From Treponema sp. (lineage in GTDB: Bacteria > Spirochaetota > Spirochaetia > Treponematales > Breznakiellaceae): a DNA stretch of 14,484 bases. Under the pieces are notes generated by a model. It was not told where the DNA came from. It worked only from the letters and a program-made list of their open reading frames with translations, and ran no database searches. Position 1 is the first letter of the stretch. Each line of letters begins with the position of its first letter. Position numbers and translations under genes: made by a program. Of this stretch, positions 1 to 7,398 are shown in pieces. The DNA is taken from positions 1 to 14,484 of the forward strand of contig JAITAI010000084.1 in assembly GCA_031284195.1 (NCBI GenBank). The letters run 5' to 3'.

Positions 1-158
1 AGACCGTCCATTTCAGGATTAGCGGTTTCGTTCCGTTTTGGCCGGTTGGGATGCAGCGGAAAACAATCCCCCCATCGGGTTTCTAAGACTTCATCAACCT
101 CATGGAAAAGGGCTTCCAAAGTATCTATAAAGACCTTCAGTTTTGGATGCATACTCAT
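1..158 (-). CDS. Conserved hypothetical protein, N-terminal part only
   Basis: The minus strand from the ATG at 158 is open to the left edge and gives 52 complete codons plus a partial one. The peptide begins MSMHPKLKVFIDTLEAL and includes a Trp-Gly-Asp-Cys stretch and an HPNRPKRNETANPEMDGL stretch. It reads as a normal soluble protein and shows no signal peptide or membrane segment. An AAGGG lies 8 nt upstream of the ATG, which supports this start. The 3' end is outside the window, so length and function cannot be judged. From memory, proteins with a similar 'HPxRPxR...ANPxxDGLF' stretch exist in treponemes, but I cannot name a family. Plus-strand reading frames over the same bases are shadows. 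Confidence 0.6.
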   Translation of the reverse strand, partial: MSMHPKLKVFIDTLEALFHEVDEVLETRWGDCFPLHPNRPKRNETANPEMDG

Positions 159-465
159 CAATTATACCCTTGAAATGCTATTTAAGCTTTTTATTTTCTC
201 TGCGTTATGCTATACCGCAAACTCAACAGGATGGATTTGGCGCTCTGTTTTTTAACGGCTATAACCATAATTGGACTAATCACCACGGTATATTAAATGT
301 ACTATTATCAGTAGTTCATGGCAACAAAACTAAACCTTCCCTTCATACCCAGCAAAGACCATGGAGCACTATTCCCCAAGGAATCCCTAAAGAACTTCCA
401 GGAGCCTCAAAACCGTTCCAGGTAGTTCCCGACACCAAGGTCGAAGTATTGCCCGATAAGGAAAA
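159..465. other. Intergenic stretch with no convincing gene
   Basis: This stretch lies between the divergent hypothetical gene and the transposase remnant. The only reading frame that looks slightly protein-like is plus-strand 318 to about 425, beginning MATKLNLPFIPSKDHGAL and stopping at a TAG. It has no ribosome binding site and may be the start of a lost mobile-element gene. I see no RNA gene, repeat or terminator here. Confidence 0.35.
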
Positions 466-500
466 TCAGGTATGATGCTAAAGAATAGCATCATACCTGA
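466..500. repeat. Perfect 15-bp inverted repeat (hairpin)
   Basis: Bases 466-480 (tcaggtatgatgcta) are the exact reverse complement of 486-500, with a 5-nt loop (aagaa). No T-run follows on either side, so it is not a typical intrinsic terminator. It directly abuts the point where transposase homology begins at about 502, so it may mark a rearrangement joint or a mobile-element end. Confidence 0.8.
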
Positions 501-501
501 A

Positions 502-732
502 TGTATCACCAACAATTTCGCGATGGCGGCGCAGGACATCGCGGACATATACAAGAGGCGATGGTAAGTTGAATTGTTCTTTAAGTGGATAAAACAAAAC
601 CTAAAGTCGTTTTGGGGAACCAGTGATAACGCGGTATTCAGTCAGATACGGGCAGTACTTATAATAACTGTTTTATTATGGATATGCAAAACCTTAAACG
701 ACATAAGGGCTTCTGTTCATCAGCCATTATAA
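502..732 (+). pseudogene. IS4-family transposase, C-terminal remnant
   Basis: One plus-strand frame reads TNNFAMAAQDIADIYKRRW, then a stop at 565-567, then VELFFKWIKQNLKSFWGTSD and a hydrophobic tail ending at a TAA at 730-732. The Y-[KR]-x-R-W-x-V-E-L-F-F-K-W-I-K-Q block is the conserved region of IS4-type DDE transposases that carries the catalytic Glu (family knowledge). The internal TAA falls where the family has Gln, consistent with a CAA to TAA mutation. Everything N-terminal to 'TNNF', including both catalytic Asp residues, is absent. This is a non-functional fossil about 75 codons long. The terminal repeats of the element could not be found. Confidence 0.8.
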
Positions 733-841
733 ATTAAAAACAACCCTTCTTACCAAAGGCTCTATCTTGGAATTATGTACGAACAAACCACCCCAGCCTA
801 AAATCGTTTCACCCTGGCTCTTTTTGCAGGGTTTGTTATGA

Positions 842-963
842 TTAAACCTGACAGCAGTGACCATCCTTAATAAACCAATCTTTCAACATCTTCAAATTTT
901 CCTCAAGACTTTTTTCAAATTAAAGGGGATGGGGCCGTCAATTACCACATCTTTATTTGCCGT
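842..963 (-). pseudogene. Degraded duplicate of the 58-aa gene at 1371-1547
   Basis: Reading the minus strand from 963 gives ANKDVVIDGPIPFNLKK and then, after a one-base frame change, SLEENLKMLKDWFIKDG, ending at a TAA at 842-844. This aligns along its length with the intact small gene at 1371-1547 (ADTNVVVDDSLPFDLTKSLE followed by ENLVMMKTRFIKDG). The match continues into the upstream bases: both copies are preceded by gtaaactaa. The start codon here is ACG where the intact copy has ATG, and the C-terminal third differs. The copy is therefore a tandem paralogue without a start codon and with a frameshift. Function is unknown. Confidence 0.65.
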
Positions 964-1348
964 TTAGTTTACTATCCTCATAAGGCCATTTCCATTTTTC
1001 TTTTATATCAATGTTTGTTTCATTGGTTACATAATGTTCATCAATCCATACAGTACCAAAATACTTTGGCACCTTTTCCCCTAATATTTTTCCATAATCC
1101 TTTTCAGTTTCTTTTAAGTTCTTCTGGGACGCCTTCTTTCAAATACCATGTTTCTAAATCTCCTTCTTTTACAAGATAGGGCGAAACAATTTGCTTTATA
1201 TGCTGACATACATTACTTCTTCAAAATAATAGTTTATAAAGCCACTTACCATTTTAGTAATAGGCCGAAGATTTTTACTAGACATATATTCATAAAATGC
1301 TTCTACAACATCACGGTAAACTTTCATCCAGGCGCCCCGATTGGTCAT
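953..1348 (-). pseudogene. Frameshifted small hypothetical gene
   Basis: An ATG at 1348 follows a good ribosome binding site (aggaaggg, 5 nt spacing). It opens a 50-codon frame starting MTNRGAWMKVYRDVVEAF that stops at 1196-1198. Protein-like sequence continues in a second frame (SPYLVKEGDLETWYLKEGVP, to a stop at 1104-1106). It then returns to the first frame (YGKILGEKVPKYFGTVWIDE, ending at the TAA at 953-955). Two compensating frame changes near 1200-1230 and 1105-1120 explain this as one ancestral gene of about 130 codons. It sits 22 nt after the stop of the 58-aa gene and overlaps the degraded copy downstream, so it belongs to the same small minus-strand cluster. I recognise no domain. 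Confidence 0.6.
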
Positions 1349-1370
1349 GGTTTCCCTTCCTGTATAGTGT

Positions 1371-1547
1371 TTATGACTTCATCCGCTGCTCTACCTTACT
1401 ACAGATGTCTTTCATCAGGTCAGATACCTCTTTTTCAGACATACCATCTTTAATAAATCGGGTTTTCATCATAACGAGGTTTTCTTCAAGGCTTTTTGTC
1501 AAATCAAAGGGAAGGCTATCATCAACTACCACATTTGTATCTGCCAT
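1371..1547 (-). CDS. Small hypothetical protein (58 aa)
   Basis: The minus-strand ATG at 1547 opens a 58-codon frame to a TAA at 1371-1373. The peptide begins MADTNVVVDDSLPFDLTKSL and ends in a charged, probably helical tail. It is short, acidic and soluble, with no signal peptide. It starts 5 nt after the stop of the upstream gene (1553), which suggests translational coupling; no strong ribosome binding site of its own is visible. A decayed duplicate lies at 842-963. Conservation of residues between the two copies, rather than mere DNA identity, supports it as a real protein-coding gene. Small paired genes of this form can be antitoxins or immunity proteins, but nothing in the sequence proves that. 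Confidence 0.55.
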   Translation of the reverse strand: MADTNVVVDDSLPFDLTKSLEENLVMMKTRFIKDGMSEKEVSDLMKDICSKVEQRMKS

Positions 1548-1552
1548 TTAGT

Positions 1553-1934
1553 TTACCACTCATCCCCAGCTTCAGGAATACTCCCATCCTTTTCCGCTGA
1601 GATAACTTTGTCGAATACAAAACTAGTTATTAAAAAATATGCGGCCCTCATATCTGACAGATACGTTGATTTGATACGTGGCGGTATTCCCCAATTCCCG
1701 CGGTCTTTTTTGTTCTCAATCTCCGCCTTTTCTAAAACCTCGAGATCACCATAAACCCTGCCATGTAAGAGTAGGTTCCTTTCGTTTATCAAACCCTTTA
1801 TCTTAAACATCATTATACCCCTCATAATACCCATAAACTCTTGATATTTTATCGGCGTTATACGTCTTACCAAATATCCTCAATACCCATCGAAAAAAAT
1901 CATACCTTTTCCCCATTGGTAAAATTTCGGCCAT
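1553..1934 (-). pseudogene. Small hypothetical gene with a frameshift, or two overlapping genes
   Basis: An ATG at 1934 lies 4 nt after a strong GGAGGG and opens a 43-codon frame (MAEILPMGKRYDFFRWVLRI...) that stops at 1803-1805. The stop overlaps ATG codons at 1813 and 1810 in the next frame. That frame continues (FKIKGLINERNLLLHGRVYG ... ending AGDEW) to a TAA at 1553-1555. A single-base frameshift near 1805-1815 would join both into a protein of about 128 residues, similar in size to the other broken gene of the cluster. Two coupled short genes are the alternative. The longer ATG frame from 1873 reads the first segment out of phase and is not the real N-terminus. No domain is recognised. 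Confidence 0.55.
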
Positions 1935-2030
1935 TTATCCCTCCAGCTTCCATCTATCCAATGGGACCTTTCTACCTTGATAATCTATATCTCTACAAAG
2001 GGTACATCCAAGTAAAGTCAGGGTATCAGA

Positions 2031-3620
2031 TTAAAATTCCGCAGTCCGTGCGGTCTCGAATTCTTTGAGTATGGCGTCTGAAGGCATCTTGGTGAGGAGG
2101 CTTACCACGAAGATGACCACACTGGAAAGGGTAAAGGCGGGCAGTAGTTCGTATACTCCCAATACCGGATGGGTCTTGCTTATCACCTCTTTCCAGAGGA
2201 TGACCATGACGCCTCCAGAGAGCATCCCCGCAATGGCTGCCGGTAGGGTGGTACGTTTCCAGAACAGGGAAAACAGGATCAGGGGACCAAAAGCCGCGCC
2301 AAGACCTGCCCAGGCGTAGGATACAATCCGAAAAATCGACTGATTCCCTGAAAGGGCCACTGCCACGCCGAAGACCATCACCATGAGCATGGTGATCCGG
2401 GCAACCCACATGACCAGGGCTTCCCCGGCGTCCTTTTTGAGTATCCCTTTGAACAGATCATTGGCCAGAGCAGAGGAGGCAATGAGCATGTAAGAATCAG
2501 AGGAACTCATGGAAGCGGCCAGAATTCCCGAAATGACTAGACCAGCCAAAAGAGGGGGGAAAAAATTACGGGCCAGATGCAGGAATATGGTTTCCGCAGT
2601 TCCCGCGCTGGTGAGCAGCGCGGGAAAGATCGCCCTGCCAACTAAGCCGATACAGACCGCCACAAATAGAGAAATGAAACACCAGAACACGGCAATGATC
2701 CGGGCTTCCCGAATTTTTGCCGTACTTTTGATAGCCATAAACCGGAGCAGTACCTGGGGCATACCAAAATACCCAAGTCCCCAAGCCAGACAGGACAGGA
2801 TATGGAGGAACGAATAATCTGTCCCTCCCGGCATAAACTGGGGCTTCCCCTGTACCACCTCTTGCAGGCGATCCCCTGAAACGGCTGTTCCCGTAGCATC
2901 CACAGGCACGGCAATACCGAAAATATCGGTAAACCGGGGAAAATCCCTCAGATTTTCAGTGATCCCTGCAAAGCCACCTGCATGAAAAAAGCCCGCTCCT
3001 AAGACCAAGAGGATGGCACAGAACATCATGATCCCCTGAATCAAATCGGTCATGCTTTCCGCTAAGAAACCGCCCAACAGGGTATAGGCCAGTACCAGTA
3101 TGGCCCCGAAGATCACCATCACCGAGTAATACTGTTCCGCACCGAACACATACCCAAAGAGCTTGCCAAACGTAACAAACTGGGAACCGGCATATATGGA
3201 AAAAAATACCAGAATAATAATAGCTGCCAGGGTCATCAAAATCCGCCGGGTATCATGGAAGCGGTTGCTAAAAAAATCCGGCAGGGTAATTGCATTATTC
3301 GCCACTTGCGAATAGGTCCTCAGCCGTTTGGCAACGATCTGCCAGTTAATCCAGGTACCTACGGCAAGTCCTACTGCGGTCCAGAAAGCCTCTCCACAGC
3401 CGGTAAAATAGGCCACTCCAGGCAACCCCATGAGCAACCAGCCGCTCATGTCCGAGGCTTCAGCGCTCATAGCCGCGACCCAGGGTCCAAGCCCCCGGTT
3501 TCCAAGAAAGTATTCCTCTGGGTTGTTGTTGCTTCGCCGAGCATACCACAATCCTATGGCAATCATCACCAACAAATACCCTCCCATACCGAATAAGGTA
3601 TGCCAACTCTCAGTCGTCAT
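2031..3620 (-). CDS. putP: Sodium/proline symporter PutP
   Basis: This 529-aa protein is a sodium:solute symporter of the SSS family that brings proline into the cell with Na+. The first helix is at residues 11-28. The motif SAEASDMSGWLLMGLPG at about 52-68 matches the PutP signature around the Na+-binding helix (E. coli Asp55 corresponds to Asp57). Further matches are INWQIVAKRLR, TLPDFF, LGGFLAESMTDLIQG, WGLGYFGMPQVLLRFMA and SYAWAGLGAAFGP. About a dozen more hydrophobic helices follow, and the length fits the family (about 500). A loop of about 35 residues before the WGLGYFG segment is longer than in E. coli PutP. The ATG at 3620 has an AAGGGG 8 nt upstream and a promoter at 3673-3701. It appears to be a single-gene transcript. 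Substrate assignment beyond the PutP subfamily is by homology. Confidence 0.93.
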   Translation of the reverse strand: MTTESWHTLFGMGGYLLVMIAIGLWYARRSNNNPEEYFLGNRGLGPWVAAMSAEASDMSGWLLMGLPGVAYFTGCGEAFWTAVGLAVGTWINWQIVAKRLRTYSQVANNAITLPDFFSNRFHDTRRILMTLAAIIILVFFSIYAGSQFVTFGKLFGYVFGAEQYYSVMVIFGAILVLAYTLLGGFLAESMTDLIQGIMMFCAILLVLGAGFFHAGGFAGITENLRDFPRFTDIFGIAVPVDATGTAVSGDRLQEVVQGKPQFMPGGTDYSFLHILSCLAWGLGYFGMPQVLLRFMAIKSTAKIREARIIAVFWCFISLFVAVCIGLVGRAIFPALLTSAGTAETIFLHLARNFFPPLLAGLVISGILAASMSSSDSYMLIASSALANDLFKGILKKDAGEALVMWVARITMLMVMVFGVAVALSGNQSIFRIVSYAWAGLGAAFGPLILFSLFWKRTTLPAAIAGMLSGGVMVILWKEVISKTHPVLGVYELLPAFTLSSVVIFVVSLLTKMPSDAILKEFETARTAEF

Positions 3621-3672
3621 ATAAGGTTCCCCTTTAATTAACGTAATGTGGAATTACGAATAAAATCTCTTG

Positions 3673-3701
3673 ATTTTATGCAAAGCCTCCTGTTCCGTCA
3701 A
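3673..3701 (-). promoter_or_regulatory. Predicted sigma-70 promoter of putP
   Basis: On the minus strand, TTGACG (3701-3696), a 17-nt spacer and TAAAAT (3678-3673) form a good sigma-70-type promoter, with transcription starting near 3666 and a leader of about 46 nt to the putP ATG. A short inverted repeat (taaaatc, 4 nt, gatttta; 3661-3678) covers the -10 box and could be an operator. Confidence 0.6.
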
Positions 3702-3764
3702 TAAGATACCTTGAAAATCGATCCTTTTTTAGGGTATTTTTTAAAGAAAGAAAAACACAAGGGA

Positions 3765-3796
3765 GGCTGTTTCCAAAAGTGACATGTGAAACAGCC
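3765..3796 (+). promoter_or_regulatory. Inverted repeat just before a ribosome binding site
   Basis: ggctgtttc (3765-3773) and gaaacagcc (3788-3796) are exact reverse complements with a 14-nt loop. The right arm ends 2 nt before the AAGGAG (3799-3804) that serves the gene starting at 3815. In RNA this would be a 9-bp hairpin immediately upstream of the ribosome binding site. It may modulate translation or be an operator; no T-run follows. Confidence 0.5.
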
Positions 3797-3814
3797 CCAA
3801 GGAGCATAGAAAAC

Positions 3815-4411
3815 ATGGGACGGATAAAGAGCGCTTTAGAAATAGCCTTGGAAAGAACTGAATCGGTAAAAAGCGATAAGGCCGGTATCGAAAACTTTGA
3901 GGCCCGGCAGCAGGGAAAACGGCTGGCCAATGAATTCCTGGGGGATCCTAAAAAGTCCCTGGAAGAAGCCCTCAAAAAAGCCCCAAAGGAAGCTCTGGAG
4001 AGTCTTAAACAGGGGATTTTCGATGTCCTCTCTGCACAGATTAGCCTTCCCGCTTCCCGGGATGATGAAAAACGGTTGGACCTGGTGGGAAAGGGGCTGC
4101 AAGGGATCATCGGGGACCCCCGGTTTAGCTCCCTGTATAAACAGTTTATCCAGATCATCTCCCGGTACCTCAATGAAGCTGCTCAGTATGAAGAAGCGAT
4201 CAAACGGCAATACGCGCCCAAGCTGCGGAAAAAGGAAGAGGACTTTGCCCGCCGTACAGGCCGGCAAGTTCAGTTGGATCTTTTCCAAGACCCGGAATTC
4301 ATCGCCTTGTACCATCAGCATCTGAATGCCCTCAAGGAAAATTATCAGGCTGTGGTACAGCAGATTCAAGAACAGGCGCGGATGCTTTTTGAAAAGCCCC
4401 CTGCCCTGTAA
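3815..4411 (+). CDS. Conserved hypothetical protein, helical and highly charged
   Basis: The 198-aa product begins MGRIKSALEIALERTESVKS and is rich in Lys, Glu, Ala and Gln, with no signal peptide or membrane segment. It should be a mostly alpha-helical cytoplasmic protein. Likely coiled-coil stretches lie at about residues 45-70 and in the C-terminal third (YEEAIKRQYAPKLRKKEED and the ALKENYQAVVQQIQEQARML segment). I chose the ATG at 3815 because AAGGAG lies 10 nt upstream; the ATG at 3782 in the same frame has no such site and lies inside the hairpin loop. From memory it resembles a spirochaete-restricted family of unknown function, possibly the one catalogued as DUF6657, which I could not verify. 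It ends 2 nt before the stop of the convergent CapA gene, so the two transcripts probably overlap. Confidence 0.75.
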   Translation: MGRIKSALEIALERTESVKSDKAGIENFEARQQGKRLANEFLGDPKKSLEEALKKAPKEALESLKQGIFDVLSAQISLPASRDDEKRLDLVGKGLQGIIGDPRFSSLYKQFIQIISRYLNEAAQYEEAIKRQYAPKLRKKEEDFARRTGRQVQLDLFQDPEFIALYHQHLNALKENYQAVVQQIQEQARMLFEKPPAL

Positions 4412-4413
4412 GG

Positions 4414-5973
4414 CTATGGTTCAGGAAGGCGGTCCCGCAGGGCCAGGGATCGTCTATAAAAGGAGTCGAGGTTTTCCTCTGGCGCGAGGTCGGTTCTGGT
4501 GTGGGATAAGCGCAGGGCATAGGGTTCAAAGTACACCAGGGTATTTCCCCTGAATCCTAGACGGATAAAAAGACCGTCTTCTCCTCCTGCAGTATGATCC
4601 ATCCCCCCAAACACATAATTTCCTAAGGACCAGAACACCGGTTTTCCCAACACCCATTCAAAGCCCTGAACTACATGGGGATGGGACCCGATTATCAGAT
4701 CCGCTCCTGAGCGGATGAGATCCGTATAGAGTTCCCGGGTCGAAGCAGTGGGACTGGCGGACCATTCTTCACCTCCATGAAACAGCAGGATATCCAAGGC
4801 CCCATCCTGGGCAAAGCGGCGCTTGAGCTGTTCCCCGCCTCCCTTACCTGCATGGAGGATACCGGGCGTATCTGCACCGGCAGCGACTGCAAGTCCATCC
4901 CAGCCGTTTTTCTCCCGGGGAAAGGAAGCGATGCCAAAGGCCCGTACAGAAGTAGTGCCTTTGGAAAAACGCAAAGGCTGGGAGGCCCTTTCCACATCCA
5001 GGCCTGCCCCTAGGCAAGGGATGCGGTTTGCAGCAAGGTGGTTCAGAGAATCCAAGAAGGCTTCCAGGCCGTAATCAAAGGCGTGGTTATTAGCCAACAG
5101 GACCCCGTCGATTCCTGCATCCCGCAACAGGGGAGCAACCTGGGGATCAAAGCGGAAGGTATAGGATTTATGGGCTTTGGTCCCTCGACTGCTTATGGGG
5201 CCTTCCAGGTTCACCAGGCTTATATCCGCATCAGCACAAAGGGCCGCGGTTCCTCCGAGTATCCCTTGAGGGCCTTCCTGAGCGAGAATCTCCGAAGCCC
5301 CCCGCTCCAACATCATATCCCCCGCAGCGGCGATCCAGCAGATTTCCGGAGGCTGCTCCACCAGGAATTTGGATAAGGCCAGTAAATAACCCTGAAGCAC
5401 CTGGATTTTACCCGCAAGGCGGGCAGCCTTGTCAGCGTATTTTTGAGGGAAATCTGCTGATCTGATACGGACCCCCAACACTTTGACTAGGGGATAGGCG
5501 GGATCCCCCAAGGAACGGCCATCCACAGTAAGCGCCACAAAAGGGGGCTTGAGGTACTGGATGGGGATGAGGGTCTCTTCACCGCGGATGCAGGCTGCCA
5601 AGCTCGTATCCTTCCGGCGGCCCAAGGGATCTGCCTGAGGTACAAAAAAGATCGTGCCTATGGGGATATCTCCATAACGGCCTTCATATTTCCAAGAGGC
5701 ATAGAAATCAATGTATATATCAGGAGGTATGGTTTCTTCACCCAAGACACGGATCCTTAAGGATTCTAAACCTTTCCGTATCTCTCCCTGCTTTACCTGT
5801 TCTAGCAAATCCTGGAGGAAAGGGTTTGCTGGACTGGACTGTTCTAGGGCAGCGTCATCCATAAACTTGAGATAATCATAGGGGCTTGAAGTATGACAAG
5901 AACCCAGCAGGGCAAGGCCTAGAACACAAAGCAAAGGCCAGACTCTCTGTTTCAAGGCCATGAAAAAAATCAT
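4414..5973 (-). CDS. CapA-family lipoprotein (PGA_cap metallophosphatase-like)
   Basis: This 519-aa protein starts with a lipoprotein signal peptide (hydrophobic segment at 11-23, lipobox L-L-G-S-C with Cys26), so it is probably membrane-anchored outside the cytoplasm. Residues 30-210 are a region I do not recognise. Residues 213-470 form a CapA / poly-gamma-glutamate synthesis (PGA_cap) domain of the metallophosphatase-like fold. Its marks are AAGDMMLERG (Asp219), NLEGPI (256), ANNHAFDYG (294-302), LLFHGGEEW (397-404), GSHPHVVQ (429-436) and SLGNYVF (449-455). The domain is linked to capsule or polyglutamate production, but no CapB/CapC-like gene is nearby, so the substrate is open. No clear ribosome binding site precedes the ATG at 5973; the ATG at 5961 (MALKQRVW) is an equally plausible start. 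Confidence 0.85.
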   Translation of the reverse strand: MIFFMALKQRVWPLLCVLGLALLGSCHTSSPYDYLKFMDDAALEQSSPANPFLQDLLEQVKQGEIRKGLESLRIRVLGEETIPPDIYIDFYASWKYEGRYGDIPIGTIFFVPQADPLGRRKDTSLAACIRGEETLIPIQYLKPPFVALTVDGRSLGDPAYPLVKVLGVRIRSADFPQKYADKAARLAGKIQVLQGYLLALSKFLVEQPPEICWIAAAGDMMLERGASEILAQEGPQGILGGTAALCADADISLVNLEGPISSRGTKAHKSYTFRFDPQVAPLLRDAGIDGVLLANNHAFDYGLEAFLDSLNHLAANRIPCLGAGLDVERASQPLRFSKGTTSVRAFGIASFPREKNGWDGLAVAAGADTPGILHAGKGGGEQLKRRFAQDGALDILLFHGGEEWSASPTASTRELYTDLIRSGADLIIGSHPHVVQGFEWVLGKPVFWSLGNYVFGGMDHTAGGEDGLFIRLGFRGNTLVYFEPYALRLSHTRTDLAPEENLDSFYRRSLALRDRLPEP

Positions 5974-6155
5974 ACAGTGCTACTTGTTCCGAATCCACGC
6001 ATAATCTCGTAAAACAGGTCATGATTCCAATATCCCTTATTGCAGGGGGCGTGTTTTTTATAATGGGGAACTTTCCTGGTTTTATCAATACCGCCACCAG
6101 GACCAATCACGGGTACTGTTTTTGTAGATTTACCCTAAAATAGCCATATTGAGTA

Positions 6156-6184
6156 TTGACAATAGTGATATCCGTATATATATT
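6156..6184 (+). promoter_or_regulatory. Promoter of tRNA-Asn
   Basis: TTGACA (6156-6161), a 17-nt spacer and TATATT (6179-6184) make a nearly perfect sigma-70 promoter. Transcription would start at about 6191, almost directly at the 5' end of the tRNA at 6193. Confidence 0.8.
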
Positions 6185-6192
6185 AAATACAT

Positions 6193-6265
6193 TCCCCTGT
6201 AGCTCAGTTGGCAGAGCAAGTGGCTGTTAACCACTGGGTCCGTGGTTCGAGCCCGCGCGGGGGAG
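6193..6265 (+). tRNA. tRNA-Asn (anticodon GTT)
   Basis: The 73-nt sequence folds as a complete cloverleaf. The acceptor stem is TCCCCTG/CGGGGGA with discriminator G; the D arm is GCTC/GAGC. The anticodon stem is AGTGG/CCACT around the loop CTGTTAA (anticodon GTT, Asn). The T arm is CGTGG/CCGCG with loop TTCGAGC. The 3' CCA is not encoded. Its own promoter precedes it and a terminator follows. An integrase remnant begins about 160 nt downstream, so the 3' end of this tRNA is a likely attachment site. Confidence 0.95.
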
Positions 6266-6270
6266 CGTTG

Positions 6271-6303
6271 AGGCCGTCCGAGAGGACGGCCTATTTCTTT
6301 GTA
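6271..6303 (+). terminator. Intrinsic terminator after tRNA-Asn
   Basis: A perfect 9-bp stem, aggccgtcc (6271-6279) with ggacggcct (6284-6292), closes a GAGA loop and is followed by a T-rich stretch (atttctttg). It lies 5 nt behind the tRNA. Confidence 0.85.
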
Positions 6304-6425
6304 TTATAAGAAATTTGAGCATTTTAACCGTAGCGTGACATAGTTGTTACAAGTGTCAGAGAAAGGCTGGGTCAACAAAAGTGGCAACACTTTGCGGACA
6401 TCAAAGAGGTCCGATGGAGGCCATT

Positions 6426-7267
6426 ATGGGCGTTACGGCCGGGAAGTACCACCTATTCAAGCGGAGCCGCAAAAGCGGCGATTTCTATTACTGTTGGTTC
6501 TGGCAAGGGAACGAGCGGATCATCAAGACCTGCGGACGGGCTTGTACCGGGAAACGGGAGGGCGTCGCCTTCCTCGAAGACCTGCTAAAGCAGGAGATAA
6601 CCGGGACAAAACGCACGATCGCTCTGCAATCCACCACGATTAAAGGTTTTGCCAAGGACATGTTCACCGAAGGCGTTCCCCACCTTGCACGATGGGCCGC
6701 CAAGGGTAAGGTTTTGAAACGGCAGACCATCATCCAGCCTCGCCGTCATCTGACCGCTTGTCTTCTCCCCAAGTTCGGGAAGCTCCGGTTTACCGAAATC
6801 ACCCCTACGGCAGTAGAGGGCTTCCTTCTGGAACAGCGGTTTTCCAACTCGTGCCGAAACACCATACGCTATACCCTCAAACTGGTCATGCGGGAGGCCA
6901 AAAGAGCCGGTATCATCGAAATGCTCCCGGAGTTGAACCTTTCAAACGGCATGGCAAGAGACAGAACATCCTGTCCAGCGGGGAATTCACCAGGCTTTTT
7001 CCCTACGATGAGGATGAGCTTATCCGTATCTGGACACGCCCGGATGATAAATAGAAAGAGCGGGACACAAATCTTGCCTTGATGTTCGGGCCCCTCTTTT
7101 GTGTAACCGTATCGGTAGGGTTGCGTTCTGGGGAAATTCGGGCTTTACACCGGGAGCAGGTGAGTATAGAGAACAGCGGATTGGTTATCGACTGCGCTCT
7201 TGACGACCAGAGGCAGATAGGCCAGTTTAAAAAGGCTACCAAGGAGGATGTCCGTGTTGTGTTTTAA
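6426..7267 (+). pseudogene. Tyrosine-recombinase (phage/ICE-type) integrase, broken
   Basis: The best start is the ATG at 6426, 5 nt after GGAGG. The N-terminal and core-binding parts (MGVTAGKYHLFKRSRKSGDF to about residue 170, with the NTIRYTLKLVMREAKRAGII core-binding stretch) are intact. Near 6930 the frame must shift to continue as EPFKRHGKRQNILSSGEF. A TAG at 7052-7054 then interrupts that frame. After it comes VSVGLRSGEIRALHREQV, which carries the first catalytic Arg of the family, and a probable catalytic-Lys hairpin (FKKATKEDVRVV). A TAA at 7265-7267 ends it. The C-terminal half with the H-x-x-R motif and the catalytic Tyr is missing. It lies directly behind tRNA-Asn, typical for integrases that use tRNA 3' ends. 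It cannot encode an active recombinase. Confidence 0.82.
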
Positions 7268-7326
7268 GCCCATGGCCGGTATGGTTTGCACTTTTGTACC
7301 GTTTTTTCACGCCGCTTGTCGTGTTC

Positions 7327-7346
7327 TGCCTAAGGTGAACTTACCG
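7327..7346 (+). repeat. Left terminal inverted repeat of the IS3 element
   Basis: Starts TGCCTAAG and contains AACTT; 16 of 20 positions match the right end in inverted orientation. Confidence 0.75.
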
Positions 7347-7398
7347 AAAATGGAGCACGCTAATTAAGGGGTATACCAAAGACCCAAGGAGAAAGAGC

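Noticed and set aside
46..475. Plus-strand frames at 46-255 and 143-475
   Set aside because: The first is antisense to the hypothetical gene starting at 158; the second has no ribosome binding site or recognisable protein pattern and ends in the hairpin.
1148..1551. Two plus-strand frames of about 84-101 codons
   Set aside because: They are antisense to the small minus-strand genes, whose ribosome binding sites and duplicated copy show that the minus strand is the coding one.
2026..3624. Several 60-130-codon frames overlapping putP on both strands
   Set aside because: All are shadows of putP, which has clear family motifs, a ribosome binding site and a promoter.
5876..6106. Minus-strand frame of 76 codons upstream of the CapA gene
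   Set aside because: It overlaps the CapA signal-peptide region in another frame, lacks a ribosome binding site and shows no family pattern.
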